From assembly GCA_003561145.1 (NCBI GenBank), contig PWXL01000161.1:1-14309 (forward strand): a DNA stretch of 14,309 nt, given 5' to 3'. Position numbers and translations under genes: made by a program. Below, in pieces: positions 1-7,556 of this stretch (the first letter of the stretch is position 1; every line of letters starts with the position of its first letter). The DNA is from Candidatus Atribacteria bacterium (GTDB lineage: Bacteria; Atribacterota; Atribacteria; Atribacterales; Atribacteraceae). The notes beneath the pieces are model-generated. The model saw only the letters and a list, made by a program, of their open reading frames with translations, did no database searches and was not told the DNA's origin.

Positions 1-51
1 GCAATTTTCGCAGAGGAAGTAGTCAAGACGCTATACGGCATGGTATCTTAA
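1..51 (+). CDS. C-terminal tail of an unidentified upstream gene (partial)
   Basis: Reading frame 1 is open from the window edge to a TAA at 49-51 and encodes AIFAEEVVKTLYGMVS. Frame 2 stops almost at once. Frame 3 runs to a TGA at 57-59 but gives a less protein-like peptide, so frame 1 is the better choice. The 56-bp gap to the glgX start suggests the same transcript. The fragment is too short to assign to a family. An alpha-glucan enzyme would suit the operon, but that is a guess from context only. Confidence 0.4.
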   Translation, partial: AIFAEEVVKTLYGMVS

Positions 52-93
52 AGGCCTGAGGTGGATTGAAAAATTGTGAGGTTACTATACACT

Positions 94-98
94 GGAGG
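94..98 (+). promoter_or_regulatory. Ribosome binding site choosing the glgX ATG
   Basis: GGAGG lies 9 nt before the ATG at 108. An in-frame TTG at 66 would add 14 residues, but its nearest purine-rich stretch (58-64) almost touches it, which is too close. The extra residues also do not resemble a GlgX N-terminus. ATG 108 is therefore preferred. Confidence 0.7.
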
Positions 99-107
99 CA
101 ACAACAG

Positions 108-2207
108 ATGAAAGTATGGCCGGGACAACCTTATCCCCTGGGAGCGGTATATGACGGGTCAGGAACGAATTTTTCCATTTTTTCCGAAGTAGCGGAAAGA
201 GTGGAACTGTGCCTTTTTGATGAGAAGGGAAACGAAAACCGTGTTGACCTGAAAGAAGTAACCGGGATGTGCTGGCACGGATATTTTCCGGAAGTGGGGC
301 CGGGGCAGCTGTATGGTTTTCGCGTTCATGGTCCCTGGGACCCGGAGGGAGGCCACCGCTGTAATCCTTCCAAGCTGCTGGTCGACCCTTACACCAAAGC
401 AATGGTCGGGGAAGTACGGTGGGACGAAGCGTTGTTTCCCTATAGATTCCAGGACGGGCCTGAGGTTCGCAATGAGAGCGACAGTGCGCCCTTTGTTCCC
501 CGTTGTGTTGTGCATCAGCCATTTTTCGACTGGAGCGGCGACCGGCGTTTACAACTTCCACTAACCCAAACAGTCATTTATGAGACTCATGTAAAGGGCT
601 TCAGTGTTCGTCATCCCGGTATTCCCCCTGAGTTGCGGGGAACATATGCGGGAATCGGTCATCCGGTGGCGGTTGAACATTTCAAAAAACTTGGCATTAC
701 TGCGGTGGAGCTTATGCCCGTACACCAGTTTATTCATGACAAACACCTGGTGGATAAGGGATTACGTAACTACTGGGGATATAATTCCATCGGGTATTTT
801 GCCCCGCACAATGAATATGCCGCGGACAAGCGCCCGGGTGGCGCGGTTGCTGAATTCAAGCAAATGGTCAAGTCCCTCCATCAGGCCGGTATCGAGGTTA
901 TCCTCGACGTTGTGTACAATCATACGGCAGAAGGCAATCACCTGGGACCGATGCTCTCCTTCAAGGGCATCGACAACGCCTATTATTACCGCCTGACGGA
1001 AGACAGCCGCTATTACATGGATTATACCGGTACCGGGAACAGCCTGAACATGCGGCATCCGCATGTCCTTCAACTTATCATGGACTCCCTGCGCTACTGG
1101 GTGCTGGAAATGCATGTCGATGGTTTTCGCTTTGACCTTGCATCCACACTGGCTCGGGAGTTGCACGACGTTGACCGTCTCTCTGCGTTTTTTGATATTA
1201 TTCAACAGGATCCGGTTATAAACGAAGTCAAGCTCATTGCCGAACCCTGGGATGTTGGTGAAGGTGGATACCAGGTGGGTAATTTTCCACCGGTGTGGTC
1301 GGAGTGGAATGGGAAATACCGTGATTGTGTACGAGATTTCTGGCGTGGCCAGGAGCAGACCCTGGGTGAATTTGCCTACCGTTTCACGGGGAGTTCTGAC
1401 CTCTATGAAGATACCTCTCGTCTCCCGTTTGCCAGTATCAATTTTGTGACCGCGCATGATGGATTCACACTCCATGACCTTGTCTCCTATAACGAAAAAC
1501 ATAACGAAGCAAACGGGGAAGAAAACGGTGATGGTGAAAGCCATAACCGCTCCTGGAATTGCGGTGCTGAAGGACCGACAGATGACCCTGATATACTTGC
1601 CCTGCGGGCCCGGCAAAAAAGGAATTTTCTCACCACCTTACTCCTATCCCAGGGCATTCCCATGCTCCTGGGGGGGGATGAGTTTGGGCGTTCACAACAG
1701 GGGAATAACAATGCCTACTGCCAGGATAACGAGATCTCCTGGTATGATTGGGAGAATACAGACGATAACATGCTTGAATTCTGCAGCCGTCTCATTCATT
1801 TTCGCCATAACCATCCGGCGTTCCGCCGCAGGCGCTGGTTCCAGGGAAGAGCTATCCACGGAACCGAAGTCAAAGATATCGCATGGTTCACGTTCGATGG
1901 TGAGAGTATGGCCGAAGAGGACTGGGGTGAAGTCTTTGCCAAGTCGTTGGGAATCTTTCTCAACGGGGAATCCATCCCGAACCCTAATCCGAAGGGAGAA
2001 CCGGTGAGCGACGATAAGTTCTATATCATTATCAACGCGCACCATGAACCCCTTGATTGCACCCTTCCCGGTACGGAATGGGCGCAACGGTGGGTCAGGG
2101 AACTCGACACTATCGAGGGATGGGCTGAGGAAGAAGAGGTGATCGAGGCTGGTGGAACAATAAAGATCGAGGCACGGTCTCTTTTGGTTTTACGCGATGC
2201 ATCCTGA
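108..2207 (+). CDS. glgX: Glycogen debranching enzyme GlgX/TreX (isoamylase type, GH13)
   Basis: The 699-residue protein should hydrolyse alpha-1,6 branch links in glycogen or limit dextrins in the cytoplasm and release linear maltooligosaccharides. Residues from ATG 108: an N-terminal CBM48-like beta domain (about 1-140) begins with PLGAVYDGSGTNFSIFS. The GH13 barrel follows, with region I DVVYNH (267-272), region II DGFRFDLA with nucleophile D343, region III EPWD with acid/base E379, and region IV TAHDG with H450 and D451. The TreX-like segment NYWGYNSIGYFAP lies near 222-233. Length is normal for TreX (about 700; E. coli GlgX is somewhat shorter). The gene ends 11 bp inside treY, so translational coupling is likely. 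Leading a treY-treZ operon supports a TreX role feeding trehalose synthesis. No signal peptide is seen. Isoamylase and GlgX/TreX are hard to separate by eye; the operon favours TreX. Confidence 0.93.
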   Translation: MKVWPGQPYPLGAVYDGSGTNFSIFSEVAERVELCLFDEKGNENRVDLKEVTGMCWHGYFPEVGPGQLYGFRVHGPWDPEGGHRCNPSKLLVDPYTKAMVGEVRWDEALFPYRFQDGPEVRNESDSAPFVPRCVVHQPFFDWSGDRRLQLPLTQTVIYETHVKGFSVRHPGIPPELRGTYAGIGHPVAVEHFKKLGITAVELMPVHQFIHDKHLVDKGLRNYWGYNSIGYFAPHNEYAADKRPGGAVAEFKQMVKSLHQAGIEVILDVVYNHTAEGNHLGPMLSFKGIDNAYYYRLTEDSRYYMDYTGTGNSLNMRHPHVLQLIMDSLRYWVLEMHVDGFRFDLASTLARELHDVDRLSAFFDIIQQDPVINEVKLIAEPWDVGEGGYQVGNFPPVWSEWNGKYRDCVRDFWRGQEQTLGEFAYRFTGSSDLYEDTSRLPFASINFVTAHDGFTLHDLVSYNEKHNEANGEENGDGESHNRSWNCGAEGPTDDPDILALRARQKRNFLTTLLLSQGIPMLLGGDEFGRSQQGNNNAYCQDNEISWYDWENTDDNMLEFCSRLIHFRHNHPAFRRRRWFQGRAIHGTEVKDIAWFTFDGESMAEEDWGEVFAKSLGIFLNGESIPNPNPKGEPVSDDKFYIIINAHHEPLDCTLPGTEWAQRWVRELDTIEGWAEEEEVIEAGGTIKIEARSLLVLRDAS

Positions 2208-4848
2208 TCCTGTTGCCACCTATCGCCTGCAATTACGAAACGGTGTCGGTTTTGAGCAAGCCGCGGCGGTGATTCCGTATCTTGCAGACCTTGGAATCAG
2301 TCATGTGTACCTATCTCCATATTTACAAGCGGCTGAGGGGAGTACTCATGGGTATGATGTGGTGGATCCTACCCGTGTGGATGAAGAGCTGGGGGGAGAA
2401 AAGGCTCATGCCCGCTTGCGCCGAGCCTTGGATAAGGCTCAGTTGGGGCAGATGCTTGATATAGTTCCCAATCACATGGCGATAGTGGGCCGGCAGAACC
2501 CCTGGTGGTGGGATGTGCTTGAAAACGGTCCTTCCAGCCGTTATGCGGTGTTCTTCGACGTTGACTGGGAGGCCTCCGAAGAGCGCTGGTCGAACAAAGT
2601 TCTTCTGCCGGTACTAGGTGATCATTACGGTCGTGTCCTGGAAGCGAAAGAATTATGTCTAGTCCACAATGCAGGCCTTTTTGTACTGCACTATTACGAT
2701 AATGTGTTTCCGGTTGATCCTTCAAGCCTCCGGGAAGTATTGATGCGAGCGGCAGAAGCCGCTGATTCTGATTATCTCGGGTTTATCGCCGATTCCTTTG
2801 CACGTTTACCGAGGCCGACAGCTACCGGCAGGCGGGCGGTCCGGGAGCGCCACCGCGATACGTTTCTACTGCAGAGGCTTCTTACCATGTTATGCAGCGA
2901 AGAACCGCGGATTGTTTCTGCGATAGATGAAGTGGTAGAAAGAATAAATGCAGATCCTGATATGCTCGATACCTTCATCGATGGCCAAAACTACCGACTG
3001 GCTTTGTGGAGAACGGCCGGACGTGATTTGGGATACCGCCGGTTTTTCGATATCAACGATCTTGCCGGTTTACGGGTTGAAGAAGAAGATGTATTTCAAG
3101 CGGTTCATACGCTGCCGCTCTCATGGGTGCAGGAAGGAACAGTACACGGTCTGCGTGTCGATCACCCGGATGGGTTGCGGGATCCAGCGCAATATTTCCA
3201 GCGGCTTCATTACATGTCACCCAAGGCCTGGATAGTGGCTGAAAAGATCCTTGAGCCGGGAGAGACAATACCGGGAAATTGGCCGATAGCCGGCACCACC
3301 GGATATGATTTTCTGAACCTGGTGGGTGGCTTGTTGATCGATCCATCCGGGGAAAAACAGATGGCGGAAACATACAGGAACTTCAGCGGAAATGCAGTTG
3401 AGTATTCCGATTGTCTGCGTGGGTGTAAACGTCAAGTCTTACATGAATTACTGGGCAGTGAGGTAAGACGTCTGACCGCGCTCTTTGTTGATATATGCGA
3501 AAGGCATAGGCGACATCGTGACTACACCCGGCAACAGCTGCAGGAAGCCTTGATAGAAATGGCAGTGGCTTTCCCCGTCTATCGTACCTATGTAAGTGCG
3601 ACATCTGAAACCGTAACGGAGAGTGATATCAAGTATGTGACGGAAGCCGTCAATTCCGCTATCAGCGAAAGAGAAGACCTGGATGCCGAACTTTTCCGGT
3701 TCTTGGGAGACATACTCCTTTTGCGGGTGGGCGGCTCCCTGGAGAACGAACTGGCCATGCGTTTCCAGCAGCTGACCGGGCCCGCCATGGCCAAGGGAGG
3801 AGAAGATACAGCCTTTTACCGTTACAACAGGATGGTGAGCCTCAACGAAGTAGGCGGATATCCTGCCCGTTTTGGCACTGCAGTGGAGGAATTCCACCAA
3901 TCTTGTAGGGAGTCTTTCGTGCACCATCCCATGGCGTTGCTTGCTACATCCACCCATGATACAAAAAGGAGTGAAGATGTGAGGGCGCGACTGGCCGTCC
4001 TTTCCGAGATCCCTGAACGCTGGTCGGAACGTATGCAGCGATGGGGAGAGCACAATAAACGTTACCGCGAAAGCGGCCTGTTTGACCGCAACACGGAATA
4101 CCTCTTCTACCAGTCTCTCGTTGGTGCCTGGCCGGTAGATGAGCAACGGATGCTTGCGTACATGGAAAAAGCAGTTCGAGAAAGCAAGGAACATACTTCC
4201 TGGACCCGTGTTGATGAGACCTACGAAGAGGCGGTGCGGAATTTTGTGTCCCAGGTGATGCACGACCGGAAATTTTGTAAAGAAGTTGAGGAATTCGTCG
4301 CTTCTATAGCCACAGCGGGATGGGTGAACAGTCTTGCGCAAACACTCATAAAATGCACTGTACCAGGGGTTCCTGACATATACCAGGGAACCGAGTTGTG
4401 GGACCTGAGTCTCGTGGATCCTGATAACCGCCGCCGGGTAGACTTTGAGAAACGTGCGCTCCTGCTTTCTGAAATCGATCGTTTGTCCTGCGAGGAAATA
4501 GTGGGAAGAATGGAGGAGGGGCTGCCCAAGTTATGGGTAATCGTACAGAGCCTGAGGCTCCGGCGCAGGAGGCCGGAATTGTTCGGCCCGGAAGGAGACT
4601 ATGGCGTTCTTTCCGCGCTGGGAGAAAAGGCTCATCACGTGGTGGCTTTTGTGCGTGGTGAAGGAACTGTAACCGTGGCACCGAGGCTCATGGTGAGAAG
4701 GGGGAACGGTTGGGGAGAAACGGCCATAAAGCTCCCGCCGGGGCGATGGCGAAACATATTGACAGGTGATATGGTGGATGGCGGCATCGTGGGAGTGGAA
4801 AAAGTGTTGAAGCGTTTTCCGGTTGGATTATTGGAAAGAGAGGAGTAG
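2197..4848 (+). CDS. treY: Maltooligosyltrehalose synthase TreY (GH13)
   Basis: This 883-residue cytoplasmic enzyme rearranges the reducing-end alpha-1,4 link of a maltooligosaccharide into an alpha,alpha-1,1 link and forms maltooligosyltrehalose. The start PVATYRLQLRNGVGF is the family hallmark. Next come LSPYLQAAEGSTHGYDVVDP (about 39-58), region I DIVPNH (88-93), region II GLRVDHPDG with nucleophile D322, region III AEKIL with acid/base E349, IAGTTGYDF (364-372), region IV STHDTKRSED with H587 and D588, and the C-terminal VPDIYQGTELWDLSLVDPDN block (about 725-744). The large insertions between regions I, II and IV are typical, and length is at the upper end of the family range. ATG 2197 lies inside the end of glgX and has no close Shine-Dalgarno site, so it is probably translated by coupling to glgX. 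No key residue is missing. Confidence 0.96.
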   Translation: MHPDPVATYRLQLRNGVGFEQAAAVIPYLADLGISHVYLSPYLQAAEGSTHGYDVVDPTRVDEELGGEKAHARLRRALDKAQLGQMLDIVPNHMAIVGRQNPWWWDVLENGPSSRYAVFFDVDWEASEERWSNKVLLPVLGDHYGRVLEAKELCLVHNAGLFVLHYYDNVFPVDPSSLREVLMRAAEAADSDYLGFIADSFARLPRPTATGRRAVRERHRDTFLLQRLLTMLCSEEPRIVSAIDEVVERINADPDMLDTFIDGQNYRLALWRTAGRDLGYRRFFDINDLAGLRVEEEDVFQAVHTLPLSWVQEGTVHGLRVDHPDGLRDPAQYFQRLHYMSPKAWIVAEKILEPGETIPGNWPIAGTTGYDFLNLVGGLLIDPSGEKQMAETYRNFSGNAVEYSDCLRGCKRQVLHELLGSEVRRLTALFVDICERHRRHRDYTRQQLQEALIEMAVAFPVYRTYVSATSETVTESDIKYVTEAVNSAISEREDLDAELFRFLGDILLLRVGGSLENELAMRFQQLTGPAMAKGGEDTAFYRYNRMVSLNEVGGYPARFGTAVEEFHQSCRESFVHHPMALLATSTHDTKRSEDVRARLAVLSEIPERWSERMQRWGEHNKRYRESGLFDRNTEYLFYQSLVGAWPVDEQRMLAYMEKAVRESKEHTSWTRVDETYEEAVRNFVSQVMHDRKFCKEVEEFVASIATAGWVNSLAQTLIKCTVPGVPDIYQGTELWDLSLVDPDNRRRVDFEKRALLLSEIDRLSCEEIVGRMEEGLPKLWVIVQSLRLRRRRPELFGPEGDYGVLSALGEKAHHVVAFVRGEGTVTVAPRLMVRRGNGWGETAIKLPPGRWRNILTGDMVDGGIVGVEKVLKRFPVGLLEREE
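4839..4845 (+). promoter_or_regulatory. Ribosome binding site for treZ
   Basis: AGAGGAG at the very end of treY lies 8 nt before ATG 4854, but only 2 nt before the in-frame GTG at 4848. The spacing picks ATG 4854 as the treZ start. Confidence 0.75.
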
Positions 4849-4853
4849 TGGGC

Positions 4854-6587
4854 ATGGCCTGTGTGCGTGTGTGGGCACCGAAAGCCCGTTTGGTTGAGCT
4901 TGTTGCAAGTGGTTTTTCATTATCCATGAAGCAGGAGGGTGATGGCTGGTTGTCGATACAGACGCACCATCTTGAGCATGGCATCGATTATGGTTTTCTG
5001 CTTGACGGAGAAGGTCCTTTTCCGGATCCGCGTTCTTCCTGGCAGCCGGAAGGCATTCATGGTCCTTCCCGCTTTGTGGATCATGGACGTTTTGCCTGGA
5101 CCGATTCTTCGTGGCAGGCGCCTCCCCTTGCTGCTGCTGTGATATACGAACTCCACGTAGGAACCTTTACTCCGGGGGGTACCTTTCTCGCTGCGATCGA
5201 AAAACTTGACTATCTGGTAGAACTTGGAGTCACCCATGTTGAACTGATGCCGGTTGCAGAATTTGCCGGAACACGTGGCTGGGGGTATGACGGAGTGGAC
5301 CTGTATGCTCCCCACCATACCTACGGGGGGCCGGAAGCGCTGAAGAAACTGGTTGATGCCTGTCATGGCAAAGGTTTAGCTGTTTTGCTTGACGTTGTAT
5401 ACAATCACCTGGGGCCTGATGGCAATTATCTCAACCGGTTCGGGCCATATTTTACTGACCGGTATGTTACCCCCTGGGGTGAGGCGGTCAACCTTGATGG
5501 ACCGGAGAGTGAACCTGTGCGGCGGTTTTTTATTGATAATGCTCTCATGTGGATGCGTGAGTATCATATTGACGGTTTGAGGATCGATGCCGTTCATGCC
5601 ATTGTGGATACCTCAGCGATTCATTTTCTGGAACAGCTTGCGCTTGAAGTCCGCAGCCTGGAAGCCCATCTCGGCCGTCACTTCTCGCTTATAGCGGAAA
5701 GTGACCTCAATGATCCCCGGGTGATCAAGCCGCCCCAGGCAGGGGGGTACGGATTAGACGCTCAATGGAATGAGGATTTCCACCACTCTCTTCACGCCCT
5801 GCTCACCGGTGAGCGTAACGGCTATTATCGTGATTTTGGACGTATACAAGACCTTGCCAAGGTTATAAACAGGGGACTGGTATATGACGGCTGTTATTCC
5901 GTGTATCGGCGCCGCAGACATGGCCGCAAAGCAGAGGGAGTTTCCGGGAAGCAGTTCGTGGCGTGCCTGCAAAATCATGATCAAGTGGGAAACCGGGCCA
6001 CGGGTGAGCGAACAAGCCATTTGCTCACTCCTGGCCACATGAAGATCGGAGCGGCCATAGTCCTGACCTCGCCGTTTGTTCCCATGTTGTTTCAAGGCGA
6101 AGAATGGGGTGCTTCATCTCCTTTTTTATACTTTACCGATCACCGGGAGAGGGAACTCGGGGAAGCAGTGAGGGAAGGCCGTCGTAAGGAGTTTGCCGCT
6201 TTCGGCTGGGACCCGCAAGACATTCCCGACCCGCAAAGTGAAGAAACTTTTCAAAGTTCCAAGCTTGACTGGAAAGAATTGGAAAATACTCAGCACGAGG
6301 AAATTCTGCAATGGTATCGGCAGCTTATCAGGCTGCGCCGCCACGTTCCGGAACTTACTGACGGTTCTCTGGACGCGGTTTCTGCCACTTATGATGAGCA
6401 TAAACAATGGTTTATCATGGCCCGGGGACCCGTGCTCGTTGTCTGTAATTTTTCAGATGATGCTCAGCGTATCACCTGTTCACCGGGTATGGGAAAAGAA
6501 CCGCTCCTTTCTTCTGATCCGGGGATCCAGGTGAAAGGTGGAAAAATAACTCTCCCTGGAAATTCTGTGGCTGTTTTCCTGCAGTGA
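4854..6587 (+). CDS. treZ: Malto-oligosyltrehalose trehalohydrolase TreZ (GH13)
   Basis: TreZ hydrolyses the alpha-1,4 bond next to the trehalose unit of maltooligosyltrehalose and releases free trehalose plus a shorter glucan. Residues from ATG 4854 (577 aa): an N-terminal CBM48/E-set domain with VRVWAPKA, the family-typical PDPRSSWQPEGIHGPS (57-72), VIYELHVGTFTPGGTF (about 96-111), region I DVVYNH (180-185), region II DGLRIDAVHAI with nucleophile D245, region III LIAES with acid/base E282, QWNEDFHHSLHALLTGE (about 304-320), and region IV NHDQVGN with H375 and D376. The QWNEDFHH block separates TreZ from the related branching enzyme GlgB. The gene starts 5 bp after the treY stop, so the two are coupled. 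Length is typical. It is the last gene of the trehalose operon; no clear intrinsic terminator follows. Confidence 0.95.
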   Translation: MACVRVWAPKARLVELVASGFSLSMKQEGDGWLSIQTHHLEHGIDYGFLLDGEGPFPDPRSSWQPEGIHGPSRFVDHGRFAWTDSSWQAPPLAAAVIYELHVGTFTPGGTFLAAIEKLDYLVELGVTHVELMPVAEFAGTRGWGYDGVDLYAPHHTYGGPEALKKLVDACHGKGLAVLLDVVYNHLGPDGNYLNRFGPYFTDRYVTPWGEAVNLDGPESEPVRRFFIDNALMWMREYHIDGLRIDAVHAIVDTSAIHFLEQLALEVRSLEAHLGRHFSLIAESDLNDPRVIKPPQAGGYGLDAQWNEDFHHSLHALLTGERNGYYRDFGRIQDLAKVINRGLVYDGCYSVYRRRRHGRKAEGVSGKQFVACLQNHDQVGNRATGERTSHLLTPGHMKIGAAIVLTSPFVPMLFQGEEWGASSPFLYFTDHRERELGEAVREGRRKEFAAFGWDPQDIPDPQSEETFQSSKLDWKELENTQHEEILQWYRQLIRLRRHVPELTDGSLDAVSATYDEHKQWFIMARGPVLVVCNFSDDAQRITCSPGMGKEPLLSSDPGIQVKGGKITLPGNSVAVFLQ

Positions 6588-6616
6588 GTCTCTCTCAGCG
6601 AAGGGTTTGGCAATAC

Positions 6617-6625
6617 TGCTATAAT
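6617..6625 (+). promoter_or_regulatory. Extended -10 promoter before the PAC2 gene
   Basis: TGCTATAAT carries a perfect TATAAT (6620-6625) preceded by TGn. No good -35 box lies 16-18 bp upstream, as is usual for extended -10 promoters. Transcription would start near 6632, about 38 nt before the GTG at 6670. It sits in an 82-bp gap after treZ and suggests the PAC2-GH57 pair can be transcribed on its own. Confidence 0.55.
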
Positions 6626-6669
6626 AAATTGAGTATACAGGATCCCGTATTGAAAAGGGGGCATACCTG

Positions 6670-7530
6670 GTGGAAGAACTTATTTTTCATCATCGGCCGG
6701 AACTTGAAGATGCGAGTCTCGTGGTTGGATTCTCAGGATGGATGGACGGGGGAGATGTTTCTACCGGTACGTTGCGTTTTTTAGAGAAAAAACTTGCAGC
6801 GGAAAAATTCGCAGAAATCGATCCGGAACGTTTTTTCATTTTTAACTTACCAGGCACCATGGAGCAGGTGGCTCAATATCGTCCGCATCTGCGCATCAGC
6901 AATGGTTTGATAGAGGAAATATCTTTTCCAGCCAACCGGTTCTTTGTGTCACAAAAACACAACCTGGTTCTTTTCTCCGGAAAAGAACCAAACTTGCTGT
7001 GGCATCAGTTTGCCCGCTGTTTTTTCCAGGTAGTCGAAACCTGTTCAATTCGCAGGATATACTTTGCAGGGAGCGTTGGCGGCCTTACTCCTCATACCAG
7101 GGAACCCCGGGTTTTTTGCTCGCTTTCTGATGAAAAATACAGGGAAAAGCTGGAAGGTCTGGATGTCCGTTTTTCAGATTATGAAGGACCCTCCAGTTTT
7201 ATTAATTTTCTTTGTCGCGAAGCAAGCCGGCGGGAAATGGAAATGATTAACTTTGTTATCGATATTCCTACCTATGTGCAGGCCACAAATCCCAAGGGCA
7301 TCGCTGCTGTGGTGAAGAGGCTTTCCCGTCTCCTTGATGTGGAGATTTCCCTGGAAGACCTGGTGCTTCTGGGTAATGAGTTCGAAAAAAATATCAACGA
7401 GCTGGTTGCCAAGATGCCGGACCTTGCCGAGCAGATCAAGAAGCTTGAGGAGAATTACGATAAAGAAATTTGGGAAGATGACCAGAATTTCGAAGAGTGG
7501 CTGAAAAGACATGGGATCGACAAGCTATAG
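6670..7530 (+). CDS. PAC2 family protein of unknown role
   Basis: This 286-residue protein matches the PAC2 (proteasome assembly chaperone 2-like) family. Supporting segments are SLVVGFSGWMDGGDVSTGTL (about 16-35), the NLPGT turn (59-63), FAGSVGGLTPHTREPRVF (about 132-149), YEGPSSFINFLCREA (about 171-185) and the DIPTYVQATNPKGIAAVVKRL block (about 198-218). Residues from about 225 to 275 are charged and helical and could form a coiled coil. The start is GTG at 6670, preceded by AAGGGGG ending 8 nt upstream. Archaeal and eukaryotic relatives help assemble proteasomes. Bacterial members occur widely, also where no proteasome exists, and their function is not established. Nothing in this window is a proteasome part. 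The GH57 gene begins 26 bp downstream, so they are probably one transcript. No membrane segment or signal peptide is visible. Confidence 0.85.
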   Translation: MEELIFHHRPELEDASLVVGFSGWMDGGDVSTGTLRFLEKKLAAEKFAEIDPERFFIFNLPGTMEQVAQYRPHLRISNGLIEEISFPANRFFVSQKHNLVLFSGKEPNLLWHQFARCFFQVVETCSIRRIYFAGSVGGLTPHTREPRVFCSLSDEKYREKLEGLDVRFSDYEGPSSFINFLCREASRREMEMINFVIDIPTYVQATNPKGIAAVVKRLSRLLDVEISLEDLVLLGNEFEKNINELVAKMPDLAEQIKKLEENYDKEIWEDDQNFEEWLKRHGIDKL

Positions 7531-7556
7531 CAACAGCTATGGCAACGGAGCGTGAA

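Noticed and set aside
66..107. TTG start adding 14 residues to GlgX
   Set aside because: The purine-rich stretch is too close to the TTG, and ATG 108 has a well-spaced GGAGG.
762..1616. Long antisense open frame (284 codons) inside glgX
   Set aside because: It lies opposite conserved GH13 catalytic regions, has no recognisable domain and has no supporting ribosome site. It is a shadow of glgX codon use.
3448..4341. Long antisense open frame (297 codons) inside treY
   Set aside because: It lies opposite the conserved STHDTKRSED region of treY and its translation resembles no family.
7497..7556. Upstream GH57 starts, including one overlapping the PAC2 gene
   Set aside because: The conserved family N-terminus begins just after GTG 7557, which has CGGAG 6 nt upstream; the earlier starts lack a good site.
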